From Diploscapter coronatus (taxonomy: Eukaryota > Nematoda > Chromadorea > Rhabditida > Rhabditidae), in the NCBI GenBank assembly GCA_964036155.1, contig OZ038423.1, positions 69,765,249 to 69,829,248 of the forward strand: 64,000 nucleotides of DNA, in the 5' to 3' direction. Every line of letters begins with the position of its first letter. Within the stretch, counting starts at the first letter, position 1. Shown piece after piece: positions 37,486 to 51,100 of this stretch. The position numbers were made by a program, and so were the translations under genes. The notes under the pieces were generated by a model that was not told the DNA's origin, searched no databases, and worked only from the letters and a program-made list of their open reading frames with translations.

Positions 37486-37965
37486 CCTAAATTATTGAAA
37501 AATTTCTCCCAGTGCTAAATTTAAAGAAATAAAAATTAATCCGTAAAAGCGAAAGGTTATCAAATAATCAAAAATCGATAATTGGTTGCCGAAAGTGTTA
37601 ATTGTTGTGATAGCGCGGCAAAAGGGGAAGAAAGGCCAGCTTTTCTTTAGATGGGAGAAGGAAAAATCTCTTTTCCCTTAGGTAGAGAATAGCGTGGGAA
37701 TTTTAGAGAGAAGAGAGAAAAAGAAACAAGTTTAGCTTCGATTTTCTGTCACATTCGATACAGTGCGGATGATACATTTAGTGGCATTCTTGCATTCTCG
37801 GTTCCGCTATTATCGCTACTTTTTGTCATTCCTTTTCCTCTTTCTTATCAGTTTATCATTTTTATCACAGTTAATTTATCAACGTTTACCAGCCCTTTAT
37901 TCCAATTCCAAGATTTCTTTTTTTTCTTATCATTTTTATCAACAGATAATTACCAGTTCAATTCT
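37486..37965. other. Spacer between two minus-strand genes
   Basis: Holds the promoter side of the nitrobindin-like gene and the 3' untranslated region of the SLC17-type gene. A plus-strand frame (37763-38095) is the antisense shadow of the transporter tail. Confidence 0.5.
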
Positions 37966-39938
37966 TTATTTGCTTTCTAATAGAATATCATTCGATGATT
38001 TCGAAGACTCTTCAATCTCATTTTTCTTTTCTTCTAAATTCGGCTCTGCCTCGATTTTCGTAAAGTCGGCTGGTTTATCGGTAAAAATCGGATAGGCAAT
38101 GATGGTAGCCTAAAATTCGAAATTTTCTGATGTTTTTAAAATGTGATCTAATTTTTTCGTCTTTTCTCATTTTTTATTAAATTACCCCAATCATTAAAGC
38201 GGCAATAATCAGAAAGGCAGTTCTCCAGTCGGATCTCGACGTCTCGTCACGAACAGTCACCAGAACCAACAAAGGAGCGACGAATAACGCGATCACTTTC
38301 ATGTATTGAATTGATGCTATTACAACGCTAGCGTATTGTCTATAATTGGTTAATTAAATCGATAATTAGGGCAATTCATAATCGTATTTGGGTAGTTAAT
38401 TATGCTAATTACCTCGCTACTAAACATCCACACTTATAAAAGCCACCACAGTTCATTGAAGAACTGGCATTGAAAATTGCAAATAGCAGAAACGCAATCC
38501 ACCTATGCGAGACCGGGATAAATCTAAATATGGAGTTGAAAAATAACTAAGTTTAAAATTTACCCTAAAAATAGAAAGACGAGCCCTGGAATGCCAACAG
38601 AGATCGTATTGAAGATCAGCATTTTTAAGCGGTCGTTTAAAATCCTATTTTCTTATCAATTAAAGATAAAATTGATAAGAATTACTTGCACTTATCACTG
38701 ATGAAGCCCGCAGTGTATTTGAAAGGCAATTGAAATAAAATGCTTAATGATAAGAAATAGCCTGTGGTATCTACCTAAATTTAAAGTTCACCTACAAAAT
38801 TAAACCAATTTAAGCCTACATCGAATTTAAGCACTTTGTTGAAGTAAGTCGGAGCATAAGTAATTAAGAATATCGTTACAGACATCTCTATGAAAGCATT
38901 CAACATGACAATCATAATAGGGACATTCGCGAAGATTTTCTGAAATTTCTTAATTTAAATTGAAAATTAGTCTCCCCTACCTTATAAGGAATGCTCTTAG
39001 GACGATTAATTTCTTCCTGATTTTTGCCTTTTTGAATATGATCTAATTCTTTCTTCGTGATTAAGAAGTGGTTAGCCGGGTTATCCCGATAGAAGATAAA
39101 CCATAGAAGGAAGAATACCAGCCCGAAAGCTCCGTGCAAATAATAGGATGATCTCCAAGTTAGCGGTGTAACGCATAGCTTAAAATGTATCAATTAAAAT
39201 ATTTAAATAATGAAAGATGCTCAAACTAAGAGAAAATACTTTAATTCAGATAAAAATTCTAAACTTACATATCCCGAAACCGAATTAGTTGCCACTGAAG
39301 CGATCGATGAAAATACCGTTAAACTGGCTATAAACAAAGCTAATTCATCCAACGGCGACCATGATACACAAATCGTTCCTATCACTGCGAAGTCCGCTGA
39401 GTATGCGAAGCCCTGATAAAAATCCCTTGTCACTTAGTTAATATCTATCCTATTACCTGTAAAAACCGAACCACCAGTAGGATATAATAACTGTTAGCCG
39501 CAGCTAAAGGTAGCAATCCTGTAGCTAAATTCGATACCAACCCAGCCACCAGAAATGGGAATCTAAAATGGCAGTATTTGGTATGAAATGGTAGGTTGTC
39601 ATACCTAGCCCCATATTTAACGCAGAAATGGTTCATCGGGAAGGTCCCCACGACGGTTCCCACTCCCACCGCCCAAATGATAGCCTGTTTCTCCCAGCTT
39701 TTATAATCATAGACTGATCTGGTCTAAAATCAATATAATCTTAAAAATCGATAAAATGCTGATTGATTACGCCATTTCCGTCGTGAATATATCCATCCGT
39801 AGTGTCATTCTGCATGCATATAAAAGTGAAATTTATGATTATATAGTTCGAGCATAGCGATGTGAGGCACAGAAATGCAATCAATCCGACGAAAATTCGC
39901 ACCGGGAAATACATACTTAAATATACCTCGTGTAACAT
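37966..39938 (-). CDS. SLC17-type major facilitator transporter
   Basis: Eleven exons encode about 477 residues with around twelve hydrophobic helices. Family signs: an N-terminal helix, a Cys-containing loop (FICMQNDTTDGY), WEKQAIIWAVGVG, NHFCVKYGAR (the SLC17 loop after helix 2-3), VVRFLQGFAYS, FIFYRDNPANHF, TAGFISDKC, and NASSSMNCGGFYKCG. SLC17 members move organic anions, phosphate or glutamate across plasma or vesicle membranes; the substrate here cannot be read. The acidic/Ser tail ends SSNDILLESK. Met 39938 and Met 39914 are both in frame. All introns are canonical; an apparent 21-nt intron near 38,785 resolves into a 45-nt intron starting after KVLKFD. Confidence 0.85.
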
Positions 39939-41316
39939 GTGTTCTATTGTTAATTAACCTTTTCAAATTTAGCGACGAGCAGATCTTGCATAAACGGTCT
40001 ATTTATTAGTTATTATTGATAGGCAAATAGGAGGAATTGTGTAGGTGAATGATAAAAAACGATGACAGTCGCAGAGAAAGAAAGACTACCACGCTGCACC
40101 TAAACCAGACCGACACACTATTCTAGTCAAAAGAATCGCAGAATTGATCAAACAGACATATTTTGAATCAGAATCGTCATAGCATATATTGAACATGTTG
40201 TACATTAGTCATTGTAAATTTAGTCCGTTTTTGAAAATTTTTTAAATCCCTTTATCCTCCGATTTTAATAATCACAATTAATCAAATTGACTCTTCAATT
40301 TTTTAAAGAGTTTCACGAGGTGAACAGAAATGTAAAGTTTTGTTCAAAAGACTAAGGTTCTGCTCAACAGAAGCAATATTGAAATCTTTTGAGCTATTTC
40401 GACCTCATGTTTGCATTCAGAATGGTTGATTTACCATATAAAATTGTTTCCCTGATTTTTTATGTTAGAGTTTTGAATTTAAATCCAAGGTTATTTCGAT
40501 CTCAGCCATTTTGATCTAGAAGAGGCGAGAGTGGGGCGCAGAGAAGCAGAAATTCGCTAATTATTGAATAATTGTAACGTCGCCACTTTGAAGCTTAATA
40601 ACAACGTCGGGGATAAAGCTGATAACATAAAGTTTCCAGGGTGGCTTCCCGAAGCACCCACAATGCCTATTCTAAAATTTCTGGTCGTTTTGAGGTCTCA
40701 AACTTTGCCAAAAATCGAGCTCATTCTTGCCAATTATCCCTTGCGATTTGTATGTTTAGCATTTTTCATGCAAATATTCCATCTCTCCATTCTTTATTTG
40801 GCATTCTTCATGAACAAATAAATAAAAACGTCGAATTTATATTTACAGAAAATTTTAGCGTATATAATTTCTTAGGTACACATGTTTAGCTTACGCTTGT
40901 TTAAAGAGGAGATAATAACTTACTAATCGTAAATTTAAAATAACACCGAGTTTAGGCACGTGTCTTTAGTCTAAAAATAGACTAATTTCAAAGCTACTAG
41001 CGACTTTTTACAATAAATCTCGGAAAAATCTAATCGGAAAGCTAAAAATCAGCTATATCACGAAAAATATTCACAAGATATTTGAGCATGTATATCATTC
41101 TTAGACTCACTGTAAACTTAACTTAATAGTTGGAAAGATTCACTTTTCAAAATGAGTGAATTTTTACAAATGAGTTGGTCTAAGTTGGTAAAGTTTCCAG
41201 TAATCCTTTTAAATTCGAACCGAAAAGAATAAAACAACAAAAATCATGTTATATCACATAAAGTAATTACAAAACTTCTAAAAATTTAATCGATTGTCCC
41301 AAATGCAACCTTTAAC
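39939..41316. other. Intergenic, no gene supported
   Basis: Two overlapping plus-strand frames (40564-40821 and 40641-40889) are open, but neither has family resemblance and they exclude each other. The rest is AT-rich spacer. Confidence 0.45.
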
Positions 41317-44300
41317 CTAATTCTGCTGCTCCTGATCTTCCGTGTAGGGAATGCAATTTGCCTCGTCCGGGGGGTCTAGACTCAAATCAGCGGGGGCTTC
41401 CAAGTGCACCAAATGAAAGACCTGAAGTTAAAAATTAATTGCAACATCTTTAACTCAAACTACGCCTTGCAATACCTCGTTAGAAGAATTATGAGTGCCG
41501 GTAATGCGGATGAATAGGATGGGGACGGGGTCGAATTGCAAAAGCTGCCAGGATCTGAAAATGGATATACGAAATCCTCAGATCTTAACGAGGGATATAT
41601 AAAATCTTTAAATTAAATATAAAAAGATATATGAAATTCCGTCTACCTGCACCGATATCTCCTTCTGTCGACGATCATGCTGTAGTTGACTCCGTCATTC
41701 GAGACCTCGATGTAATAGGAGTAGAATCTATCGTCCAAGTCCCAGAGTAGGATTCTGAAGATCCAGAATTTATTATCGGGATTTATACTCTTAACCCAAC
41801 CTCATAGAAGAGATCAGGTAGGGCTGGTTGAGTTGAACGACAATGGAGCCGTTCCCAAGCTGGTGGCAGGTGTAGCCGTTATCCCAATCATATCCAGAGG
41901 TCTGCAATATATTTCATTTTTGCCGCTTTAACAAAAATCCTTATAAGCAAATTTGGAAAATCTTATTATCAGTATATCAAAATCCTTATCACCCACCTGC
42001 CCATTGATCAGTGCATCCCGAATTCTCGACACCCCATCCACAACTTGCGCATCATACGTCTTCGTCGCGACGTTGCACGTCGGAACTACAGTAACTCTCA
42101 TTAAGAATGGTGAAAAAATGAATTTTTACTACACTAATCCAATATTATTTTTGCGAAAAGTTAGAATACTCCCTTACTTTGCAGCGTCGTATCGGAATCG
42201 TGCTGGAACTTTTCGGTGCTGTACATGGCTTCCAGATGAGAGAGGTGGAAATATCTGCTCTGCGCGGTGTTTGCGTGGCCTAGAACTCGAATATATCTGA
42301 AAACTGTCGTTTTATTGAACTATTTTATTTATTGATTCTTTGTTTTTTTTTATTTTACCTGACAGCCCTCGGCTTGAAGAGCAAAACCTGCCGTCTTCTG
42401 CACATATATTTCGAGTGATCGATGACTTTAGCCCAGTCAACTTTGTCTATGGAAGCCTGGATTTGAATAATTCCTTATTCTTTATCAGAGGAAAAGGATA
42501 ATTATCCTCTTATCAGTAAAAGTTAGTCTTTATCTTTTTCATCAAGGATAAAGAAAAATCTAATCACTTTATCATGAAAATCCCATAGTTTTATCAGTAA
42601 AGGAGAAATCATCATTTTATCAATGGCAAAAATTCTCCAACCTCAATAGAATAGGCCATATTCCGGTTGTCCCTCTCGTAGAGAATGAGAATGATTTTGT
42701 TGATCAAATAGGGGTTCCCCAACTGAACGACAATGCCTTCAGGATCCCCGATCTGGGTTCGGGGGATGTTTTCGTTCGAGGCTGAAAGGGTTAATTTTTA
42801 TTTTTCAAAGTGCTGCCCTAGCAGAATTTCTACTCGAGCCTTCAGTTGGATATCACATTTGTTCACTCCTTCGATAGATTATGATATGGAAAAATATTTT
42901 AACTTTGAGATTTTCTATTCATTTTTATAAACAAAAAAATTTTAAATCTCACAAGATTCCGCAGAGAGCAGATTCAGCCCCTGACCCGGCGCGGTCTCGC
43001 CGCTGATCACCACAGCGCCCAATTGGCTCGTCGCGATGTTTATATCTGGACCTGAATTTACAGATCGTAACTTTGAATAAAGACGTCGGAGAAAAACACA
43101 TTTTGAAATTAAAGGTATGACGTTTTATTTTAAAAAATTTGTAAATGTAGTTTCATCGTAGCATGAGAAATAGCATAGGATTTGTTAGGGAAACGATTCT
43201 CTCTTTACTATTTCATATGCAAAGATGCAACTACTTTTCCAAGTTGGCGCCATAAAAAATAATTATGGTAGAAAGTTTTAGTTTGAAAAAAAAAATACTT
43301 TGAAATCCTCTGTGAATGAACTCTGTGGACTTGGACTTGCTCTTGAAATCGATCGTGTCCAGCAGAACGTCAGAAGAAATTAATCCAGAAGGTCGAACGA
43401 TGGAAAGCAAATCTTTCTGGGAAATCAGAGGCAGACGGATTTCGGGAAGGAGCTGATGCATTACGCCTGCCTGAAAAATACATTTATAAAATAGTTTTAG
43501 AAAAAGCTAAAGAAGAATAATTTGAAAAATAGAAATGTGAAATTCACAATAAAAATTCGAATAATTACCGTATCCTTGTGCGCCTCGCCCCATTCTCTGA
43601 TAGTCTCGAAAATGTTGACTTCGGGAGCGCAGAAAGTGTCCCGCTTTATGAGCTGTTTCACAGCGTGAACCGGCAGGAGGAGAAAGGTCTGGAAATAAAA
43701 AAATAAAATAGTTAAAAAATAAAAAATACCGGCTCTTTCAGGATTTCATCGGCGTATCGATCCGCGTAGACGAGGCAGTATTCGGCCAAATCTCGTAGCG
43801 AAAATAATTGGGAAATATTGAAAACCGTGCACAGGTTCTTCGTGTCCAGGATTGACTGGAGATAGAAAGTAAAAAAAAAAGATTTTAAAACTGAAAATAC
43901 TTTCAAATAATCGGCGATCGAGTTCTGCAGCGCGTTGAAACCGTACTGATTCGCCAGCGTCAAAACCTCCAAAAGCAGGTCTAACTTAATCGCAGTGAAC
44001 AGCAACTGGCCCGTGTAGGCGTATCTGGAAATCATCATTTTTCTAAAATATTAGAAAAAGAAATACAACCTCAAAATGAGTTTGAACGCCTTCAAATTCG
44101 CCGAAGGGAGGCTGATTTTCTCCTCGACAGATTCTCTCATCCCGCCATAGAGAAGGGCTCTAAAATAGTGTTGAAAGGAATAGACAAAAGGATAAATATT
44201 TTCTACAAAATAACTAAAGAAAAAAACCTGAAATACTCGCTCCTAGCGGCAAGAATCACTCGATGGGCAGGAAACTGCTCGCCGTCCACGATGAACGTCA

Positions 44301-44605
44301 CGTCCGAATAGTCCTTGTTCATCAGCAGTTTCCCGATATCCGCAGCTAGCTCTTCCACATGCTCCACTTCTCCTACTGAAAATAAAAGTCGGTTTTTATA
44401 ATAGCAAAGTTCATAGCAAACATTTTTCAAATTTGTATCTTTTTTCGTAAAAGAAAGCTTGAAAAAAGATAAACTTTAGAATAAAAATAGGAAAAATCGA
44501 TAAAATTTAAAAATTACCAATTTCGCCGTCCAACCCCATCTCCAGAATTCCATGCGTGACGTCGGGCGCCCTCAGATAGTCGCTCAGCGACGCCGAATCC
44601 GACAT
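41317..44605 (-). CDS. BTBD9: BTBD9 orthologue (BTB-BACK-F5/8 type C)
   Basis: About 600 residues, close to human BTBD9 (612). An N-terminal BTB domain (DYSDVTFIVDGEQFPAHRVI, YFRALLYGGMRES, ILRYAYTGQLLF) is followed by a BACK domain (FSLRDLAEYCLVYADRYAD, REWGEAHKDT) and two discoidin-like repeats (IDGQ/NGQ-type: INKIILILYERDNRNMAYS, VRYIRVLGHANTA, ISSMRILLWDLDDRFYSYY, FIRITGTHNSSNEVFHLVH). End: CIPYTEDQEQQN. BTBD9 is a Cullin-3 substrate adaptor linked to dopamine, iron and sleep phenotypes in animals; the C. elegans orthologue is hpo-9. Splice sites are canonical. One intron (about 42,480-42,640) is rich in TTATCA words. Confidence 0.93.
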
Positions 44606-45354
44606 CTCCGGGAAAAGTCACGAGAACGGACAAAGCCGAGGCTGATTATTCGCAACGCAGTTTCTAAGCAAGCGAGTGTAAACGCAGAGCAAGGATGAAT
44701 TGGTGAATAGAAGAGGAAGAGTGAAAATGAAATTCTTCATGTTGATAGTTTTTTCCGAAAATTGGACAATAAATTTAATGAAATCTCGAACACAAATAGT
44801 TTAGAAGACGGGCTTGACGATAGGCTATGTTTCGTCAAAAGTTTCGGGTAACTTTTCAGGAAGATCGTTTTTATCGAATTGCCGGTTGGAATCTTTAAAA
44901 CTGTCATTTTGCGTTAGATTAGCGTGAGGATTGAATATTCTCAAAAAATTCCTTCAAAAACTGCATTTCCCGTATTATTCCTGTGCCGCATCGCGTTTCT
45001 GAGGTAGTTGAATTATTCACCCTCGTCCTTTTGTAGAATTCACTCTATTAAAGAGTTGTATAAAAGTGGACAGACCTAGGGAGAACGATCGTCAGATACC
45101 ATTTGCGACCCGCTCCCAGTATAATTTCTTTACGATATTTTTCAGTTGTCTTTTATTATAGACAAAAAAACTCACTTTTGCAACCTAATGTCATAGCTAT
45201 GATATCGCTCTTGCGATCTACACTCTATAGTTTCTTTTCGTCTGACGAAAGTGCTCTCTGGGTTTGAAAATGAGTGAATCATACAAAAGAGATGAAAAAG
45301 TGAACGATAATAAAGTTATTTGAGCCGAAGTCTCATTCGATTTTGGGAGAATTG
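44606..45354. other. Divergent promoter region
   Basis: Lies between the minus-strand BTBD9 gene and the plus-strand small membrane protein, so it carries both promoters. It also contains the MITE-like copy at 45071-45266. No other feature. Confidence 0.5.
45071..45266. mobile_element. MITE-like element, copy 2
   Basis: Starts CAGACCTAGGGAGAACGATC, then CGTCAGA and TTGCGACCCGCTCCC, and ends CGTCTGACGAAAGTGCTCTC. Both ends match the complement of the element at 14979-15067. About 100 bp longer in the middle. No coding capacity. Confidence 0.6.
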
Positions 45355-45834
45355 ATGGTCGTTGGGCTGTTTTTCGCATTCATCTTCGCCGTCTTCCATC
45401 TAATCACGTGCGGCACGAAAAAGAAGCCACCCGGTTACAAACAGATAAATCGAAAGAATACTGTAATTTGACGTTATACGTTATCAGAAAATATTGAATG
45501 ACGTCATCATTCCTCCTTCTTTCAAGGTGAATTGCGCATCAAACGAGCCGCCGTCGTCAGCTAAGAATCCGAATTTTACGTCAAAAATGCCGCGTCGAGA
45601 TTCAGAAGGCTTCCAGCACATCGACGTTCACCCGTCGTTGTCGAATGAATCCACCACCCAAAAGGTAAGGTAATCGAAAAAAAAAATGGAAGATTACTGT
45701 AGTTTTTCCAGAATCGCTGTTACGCGGATCCCTCGCCCGCCGACGAGCCACATGCGAAGTTGCTGAGGAAAACGAGATACAAGGAATTCGAGGTCGCGCT
45801 TCTGGAGCCGGGCACGTCGCTCGACGAAGGGTAG
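45355..45834 (+). CDS. Small single-pass membrane protein, unknown family
   Basis: Three exons with matching phase give 122 residues. Residues 1-20 (MVVGLFFAFIFAVFHLITCG) form a signal anchor or cleaved signal; then KKKPPGYKQINRKN, a Ser/Pro-rich stretch (SNEPPSSAKNPNFTSKMPRR), GFQHIDVHPSLSNES, and a basic/acidic end (KLLRKTRYKEFEVALLEP). The GC-rich coding sequence contrasts with its flanks, and introns are canonical, so the gene is probably real. I do not recognise the family. Confidence 0.7.
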
Positions 45835-48102
45835 AAGAAATTAAGGAAACAAACGAAACTAGAAAACCAGACCTGAAAACATCGAAATCTCAAAGCAATA
45901 AAGTTGTAGATAAGCAGCACGAGTGAGAAATTCACAAAATAGGTAATCGTTAATGTATGGCTTGAGTTGCAAACTAAGAAAGTCCATTAAAATACTCTGG
46001 AACTCTCGCATTAACAATACGATAGCCATAAAAATCTCGTACCGAACGCGGTGCGGAGGCGAGTTATGAATTATGTCGCGTTTTTATTTCAGATCCATTT
46101 ACTAAAATTAAAAAGTTCTGTCCTTCACGACGCTCTGTCTCTCCTAACTTCTCTGCAATTGTTCTGATCGCCTTTTCTCGTCGCTTTCCCGTCCATTTTC
46201 ACCCAACTCGTTCCCACCTTCCCGCCTTTTCAATCTGCCTGTTTTGCCCGCCCTCTGTGCGTGTTTCTTCACTAATCATCACAAATTCTCCATTTCACAT
46301 CCTATAATAGATGTTTTTCTTCTAGCCTTTATCAACAGGTTATCAAAGTTGTCTAATTATTTGCTGAAGCTTTGGAAACTTATCATTCCATTTGAATGTC
46401 CTAAAAATATATCATTTTCAATCATCTGAATTCAATGAGGACTACTTTGTAATTCTCCTAAATTTTCTACAGAAAATTATCACTTCTGCTTACCTGAAGT
46501 TATAATAAAAAAAACTTTATCACTTTCAATTTGTGGCGAAATCGGCTAAAATTCGGATCGAATCAATCCTAATCCATCGATGCAGGCGTTTTTGCCTGTA
46601 CAAATCCGCTGTCAATTGACTTTCGTCTTGCTTTCCTTTCATTTCGCATTTTCAGCTTCTTTTGTATTCTTCCGTCAATTTGTTTCTCGAGTGGTCGTTT
46701 CGAGGCGTTTTGTTCAAATACGGAAAATCGTCGTTAAGGTTTCATTTTCTGCCATTTTTCATTCAACTATCGATGAATTTATTCCTAATCTCATTAAACT
46801 CGACCATCCTGAATTTTTTACACCATTTGATGCAAAATATGATGAATTTGATTATAGAAAAATGCTCCTAATATTATTTCGTACGCATAGATGTAGCGAT
46901 GTATCTACATTGCCAGATTTCCGTACATTTTTATTTACAGATCTTCACCACATTAGAGTGGATGCATTTATGTAGCAGTTAAGCTGAAATACTCATTATT
47001 TTAATCCTCGAAAATTATGTCTATCAGACATTTAATTACGGTATGAATTTTTAGATCATGTTTTTCACACTTCTTGCAACTTGTTAAACAAATGATGTCA
47101 TATTACGAAGAAGCATGATAAATATTATTGGAAGGAAAATATCTTCTAAATTTTCTAGGCTACCTATCTTATGTCGTCCGTGTCTTATGTCATGATTTGT
47201 CGTTCGGTTTATAAATAGCCTAAAATTCTTCAGAATCGAATTATTCCATGTTGACCTTAGGGTATCATTCCAATTTATGTGACAAATTTCCCCATGATGT
47301 TTGTGGTTCAATTCACGGCTTCTGCCCATTTGCATAGGCAAATTCATGCGCACTTTTCGCCTCAGACCTTGAAATTCACCCTACCCTTTTCGAAATGTTT
47401 TGGACGGAAAAATGTAAGGGTCAAAGATATTATTCTGAGAAAATGCGCATATTTTGACTGAAATGTGCAAACATTAACTTTCTTTGAAGATAGTCTCGAA
47501 AAAGGCGCCCATCTTTGCGATCAAAACGGCTGTCATAACAATTTCGAACCAGAAAATTCCACCCTCTTTCGCCGCAAAATTGAAAAATATCAGTTACAAA
47601 ATTGACGAATTTGCAAGGAGTGGCGCTCTAACGAAAACAATTATCGCAAGCGGGCGACGAAAAGGAAACCTGAAATAGCGCTGATAAAAACGCTAATCTT
47701 TTCCCTATCACTAATCCAAAATCGACTTTTCTTATCAATTTTCCTGCTTCCCTGCACTCTCCTGACCCCACATTATCTGTCGTTCTGCTGAAGATTTCCC
47801 GTTCAAAATTCCTCTCTTCACTTTCATTTTTTGGCCTGTCAAAACTTGACCAGAATCATGCGCGGTTTTTCTTTGAAGAATTGCAAAAATTGAACAGAAC
47901 ACTTCAGCGAATTATTTCAAGTACTGAATTTTGTAGAACGATGACAAATCTGTCATAAAATGACAAGTTTGTCAAAGAATGACAATTATTTGATGACAAT
48001 GATTAGAGATCCATTAATATTTAGAAGATTAAAATTCTACTTCTAAAATTAATCCTTAATTTCAAACTAAGCGAATTTCGAGCTAAATTGATTAGTTTTC
48101 AG
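45835..48102. other. Intergenic, T-rich, first BPI exon may be here
   Basis: No supported gene. A plus frame of 131 codons (46580-46975) is open in T-rich DNA and reads protein-like near its end (DEFIPNLIKLDHPEFFTPFD); I rate it about 0.2 as a gene. The signal-peptide exon of the BPI/LBP gene should lie before 48103 but was not identified. Confidence 0.4.
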
Positions 48103-51100
48103 ATATGGCTGCTAAACTGTCTACAGGTCCACAGTCAGTTACCCAAACCGGCGATTAGAGTCCGATTAAATCGTGGTGTTTTCGACCAAACCTCGTCCAT
48201 CGTAGGCAAGTTACAATTTTGAGATACCCTATATTTTCCACCAAATTTCCAGTCCCTTCTAGTTTTTCATTTCTTATTCATCTCTCCATTTCCACGCTTT
48301 CACGTCACTTTTTCTAGAGACGTTTAGGTGTAGTGACGAGTAACTTTGATATAGTGGTAGTGCGTTGAGTATTCTCGAGTCGCTAGGCAAAGATTTCAGC
48401 ATTCCTCTTTGCAATAACTTTAGCATATTTAGCATTGTTAGCTGAGAGATAGACGAAAGTGAAGAGATGAATAAGAAACGTGAAAAAATGACGGAGCGAA
48501 AATTCTGTATAAAGTGCTACAGGGTAACTAAAAAATAAATGAAAATATCACGACAATAATAAGGGGAGTAATGCATTTAGATATTCTAGAAAGTTTATTG
48601 AGCATTAATCGTATCAAACTTATTAATTGACGATAAATCGTGTTAAGGCAGCCTTTTTTTTATCAAATCACGAAATCGTGTATTATTTCGCCGCTACAAA
48701 TCTTAGATTCAGCATTCTTTTCTTTAAATTGCCCGATTTTCCTCTTTTCCATTTTTGGAATCAAAGATTGGCTCCCTGCTCGCTTAGAAATTCAAGTGAC
48801 CCTCACGTAAAACCTGACAAAAAAGCGAAAAAGGCGAATTCACCGAGAAATGATGCCAATTCCATAAGACATGCGTTAAACGAACGTACGAAGAAAGGAG
48901 ACAATTCGCTGAAATTTCGAGACATTCAAATTTAGAAAAGAAATGACAGAAAATGATGAAAATCGAGGATTTTTTAGATTCAGAAAGGTTATCGGAAAAG
49001 ACGATTAAATTTTGCATTTCTATTATTGTAAGCTTAACTTAACCTTTAAAGTTATTTATTTTGAAGAGAGTAAAGTTGAAAATTAGCAAATTTTACAATG
49101 AACCTTGAATTTTAGCCGGGTTGATCGAATATGAAGTGCCCCGAGTGCAAATGTCACCGACGCACCAATGTTTTACAGAGGGATGCGTTCATGTATTTCT
49201 ATTTCGTTTAGAAATTGCCTATTATTTCATTTTTAGGTCAACGGCTTCAGAATGGCGTCTTTTCGGCAGCCATCTGTGGTGACGTTTGGCCCGGCTCCAC
49301 CGAACTTATTTGCCATCAAAGTATCAGACTTCGATTTTTAGTGAGTCAAGCTTTAAATGTCGTATTCAACCGGTCTTGAAATACAAAGCTAGGATCCGCA
49401 AGCCCAATCATTTCCCGCAAGACTGTCATCAAACAAGAGGAAATCGTTCATTCATTTCGCCGTATTTGTCAAGCTTTTTTCCGCTTCCTTTTCCTCTTTT
49501 CGGAAACTTTTGTATCATGTCACATGACCTCGTGGCGGTTCAATCGAAATTCCATGTTAAGAGGGCATCGAAAACCGAATCGAGAATGCATTGAAAAGCA
49601 ATAGTTACAAGAAGATTAACATCAGCTTATAAGCTTATACCATAGACTATCTGAAAGTTCATAAATGACTTTTTGAAAATCAATACTTAAGTATCATCAA
49701 ATAGTTTAATTTCAGTATAACAGGACAATTAACAGGGAATATTCAAATCATCATTCAAATCCCTATAGCCGGATCTGTGCACATTTCAGGTAGGGGATTT
49801 TATATTTGTATATACCCTTTGATCAAAAAGATTTCCATATATCCTGAGATTAAATGGAGGATCTCCAATATCTTTTCACATAATAATAAGGATTTAGGTA
49901 ATGGAGTATCGGTGACCGCATATGCAGATCTGCAAAAGACCCTGGATGACAGCCCGTATCTAAGGTTCGTTCAGTGTCACATAGATGATGGTACGATCGA
50001 TGCGAGAGTCGGAGATATGGGGCTTTTGACTGATACCGTCAATAATAAATACAAGGTTAGATCAATGGATTTTATTAAATTAAAAATAAAGTTGATCTTC
50101 ACTTGAGTTATGGTTTAAATTCATGAAAACTCAATATAAAAATTAGCTGTAAAGTTGATCCCTATGATATTTTTTCTTGCAGATTTTCACATACTTAATT
50201 AACTTCAGCATCTAATGTCAACGCAATCCAAACTCCAAATGGAGACGGCGATTTGTGATCATATGAACCTGCTAACCCAACGGCACTTTTCCGCTAGACT
50301 TTCAAAAATCCCGAAGTCCATATCTGTCAAGGATATCATCTCCATGATGCTCGCGGTAAGAAATTTCAATGTTTCAATGGTCAAAGAAAAAATTTAGGGA
50401 AGATCAACTAAGGCTCAGTTTGGACTGCCTCCAGGTACAAATTTTAAGCGATTTAACCCTATTCTTAAAATATCGAGACTCATTAATGTTAACACTCTTG
50501 GAGATAAATTTAAACCCAACAATTTAGAGGAAAAACTTATGAATATGGTTACAGAACAAGTCGGACCTAAAAGGGCTAGAGCTAGAGTTTGGAAACGGCA
50601 TAAAAGGGCGGCGAGAAATGATGACTATTATGATGACGTAGCAGCGATAGAGGGCACCCCGGCCACTACAATAACTCCTCCGAGAAAATTCATGCGTTAG
50701 TTAATAAAAACTAGCAATTTGTAACAGGTCGGTAAATTTTAGCGTCCAAGAAGATCAACTTCACCCCCAATGATATAAATCATTTCTTCAATTTGGTTAG
50801 TATAGATTAATTTCTCGAGTATGCTAATTGTCGCAATCTAGAATCGTCTTAGTCACCTGCTAATAGACATGACTTTGCTAGATTCAGCAAGTACGAGTCA
50901 AGACTTCTCAGTGGGAATGACGGGAAAAGTCTACTCAACGAAAACAAGTACCTAAAAATCTTAAGTTTTGACTCTTAAACATTTTTATTTCGGATGGTGA
51001 ATCACCTTTGTACCCTCCGTTCCCGTTCCGATTGCCCAAGAAAGCCGAAAATCGGATGATAGAAGTCTATATCTCAGACTACACAGCGAACAGTCTACTT

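Noticed and set aside
38765..38830. Apparent 21-nt intron in the SLC17-type gene
   Set aside because: A donor after KVLKFD gives a normal 45-nt GT-AG intron and a better SLC17 sequence.
49286..49594. 102-codon plus-strand frame
   Set aside because: It overlaps, in another frame, the BPI exon 49237-49340 and the following intron.
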